In this document: positions 6,376 through 6,887 of the stretch, piece after piece
How positions within the stretch are numbered: the first letter of the stretch is position 1
How the letters are laid out: the number at the start of each line of letters is the position of its first letter
NCBI GenBank assembly: GCA_016931365.1
Contig: JAFGEY010000144.1
Span: 1-6,887, forward strand
Length of the DNA stretch: 6,887 nucleotides
Direction of reading: 5' to 3'
From: Anaerolineae bacterium
Lineage (GTDB): Bacteria; Chloroflexota; Anaerolineae; JAFGEY01
Translations under genes and position numbers: made by a program
The notes under the pieces: model-generated
What the model was told of the DNA's origin: nothing
What the model saw: only the letters and a program-made list of their open reading frames with translations
Database searches by the model: none

Positions 6376-6762
6376 TCATTTTTGCGCGCACTCGTCGCAC
6401 AGATATTGTCCCGTACCGCGCGGCACGGCGATCAATGAAAGGGCTTTACCGCATCGCTCACACCTCGGCCTGCCGGCGCTCGACTCTTGCTCGTCGTCGA
6501 GAATGACCCTGCGCCACAGATCGCTGTCGGGCACGTGAAGCGGGTGCGCCTCTGCGGCAGATGCCGCAGAAGCCTGCTTTCGAGCGACGGCCTTGGCGCA
6601 GTCGTCGCACAGGTCACCTTGCGGGGTGTCGATCTGCCAGCCCCAGCGGCGGGCGATGGTCTTGGCCTGGGCCTCTTTTTTCGCCGTCGCCACATGGGCC
6701 ACCTTGCCGCACCGATCGCACGTCACCTGCCAGGACACCGCATAAGGCCGATATTCGATCAC
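6376..6762 (-). CDS. Double zinc-ribbon (four CxxC) protein of unknown function
   Basis: A 128-residue protein with four CxxC pairs: CDRC (Cys15/18), CDDC (Cys52/55), CERC (Cys101/104) and CDEC (Cys122/125). They group into two zinc-ribbon-like units. The first includes a helical stretch AKKEAQAKTIARRWGW between its pairs; the second is compact (RCERCGKAL... YLCDECAQK). An Ala-rich linker joins them. Such ribbons bind zinc and commonly mediate protein or nucleic acid contacts, but I cannot assign a function. No catalytic domain is visible. GTG 6762 has GAGG 6 nt upstream and is preferred. TTG 6813 would add 17 residues and overlap the preceding small gene by 20 nt. It sits just ahead of the oxidoreductase and may be co-transcribed with it. 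Confidence 0.75.
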   Translation of the reverse strand: MIEYRPYAVSWQVTCDRCGKVAHVATAKKEAQAKTIARRWGWQIDTPQGDLCDDCAKAVARKQASAASAAEAHPLHVPDSDLWRRVILDDEQESSAGRPRCERCGKALSLIAVPRGTGQYLCDECAQK

Positions 6763-6793
6763 CACGTCCCTCGCAATCCAGTTTGAATCGACT

Positions 6794-6887
6794 TTAGCGC
6801 CGTCGCCCGACAAGAGCCTTGATCAATCCGGCAACAATGCCCATCACTGCGCCAATCAACAATGCAGTACGAACGTCTACAATCACC
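6794..6887 (-). CDS. C-terminal end of a small membrane protein (partial)
   Basis: The last frame at the right edge reads leftward to a TAA at 6794-6796. About 30 residues are visible, VIVDVRTALLIGAVMGIVAG and on to a basic end LVGRRR. It has one hydrophobic helix followed by an Arg-rich cytoplasmic tail. A GTG at 6886 could be the start, making a 30-residue protein, or the gene may continue beyond the window. Spacing to the GTG start of the next gene is 31 nt. The hydrophobic pattern with a terminal basic cluster supports real coding, but the identity is unknown. Confidence 0.5.
   Translation of the reverse strand, partial: VIVDVRTALLIGAVMGIVAGLIKALVGRRR

Noticed and set aside
5774..6538. 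Open frame of 254 codons on the plus strand across the oxidoreductase and zinc-ribbon genes.
   Set aside because: It is opposite two supported genes, low in hydrophobic patterning, and rich in Arg, His and Gln, as expected of a shadow in GC-rich DNA.

Overview
The window looks like a piece of a moderately GC-rich bacterial chromosome. It is densely packed, has short or overlapping gene junctions, and shows no sign of mobile elements, RNA genes or CRISPR. The gene mix (MacB-type permease, NarL-type two-component pair, GlsB/YeaQ-type membrane protein, Nudix, GNAT and Gfo/Idh/MocA enzymes) would suit Chloroflexota or a similar environmental lineage. That placement is an inference from general style and is weak.

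Plus strand, 113-3890: five genes in one tight, probably co-transcribed block. They are a MacB/FtsX-type ABC permease, a 77-residue two-helix membrane protein (TAATG overlap), a 99-residue protein that reads like a shortened, degenerate response-regulator receiver domain, a six-helix membrane histidine kinase of the HisKA_3 class (GTGA overlap), and a NarL/LuxR-type response regulator (ATGA overlap). The layout suggests a kinase that senses something at the membrane and a regulator that controls an efflux or envelope-stress ABC system. The ATPase partner is not in the window and would be expected upstream of position 1.

Minus strand, 6887-3945: genes read leftward toward the first block. From the right edge they are the tail of a small membrane protein, a protein with four CxxC pairs (double zinc ribbon), a Gfo/Idh/MocA oxidoreductase, a Nudix hydrolase, a RimJ/RimL-type GNAT acetyltransferase and a GlsB/YeaQ-type three-helix membrane protein. 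The oxidoreductase, Nudix and GNAT genes are separated by 3 nt or overlap, so they probably form one operon. Their joint substrate cannot be told from the sequence.

The two blocks converge at 3891-3944, where a hairpin with a minus-strand U-tract forms a good intrinsic terminator. A second, perfect 13-bp inverted repeat at 4237-4271 sits between the GNAT and GlsB-like genes. It may be a terminator, or an operator over the GlsB-like promoter. The most unusual item is the 99-residue receiver-like protein coupled to the kinase.
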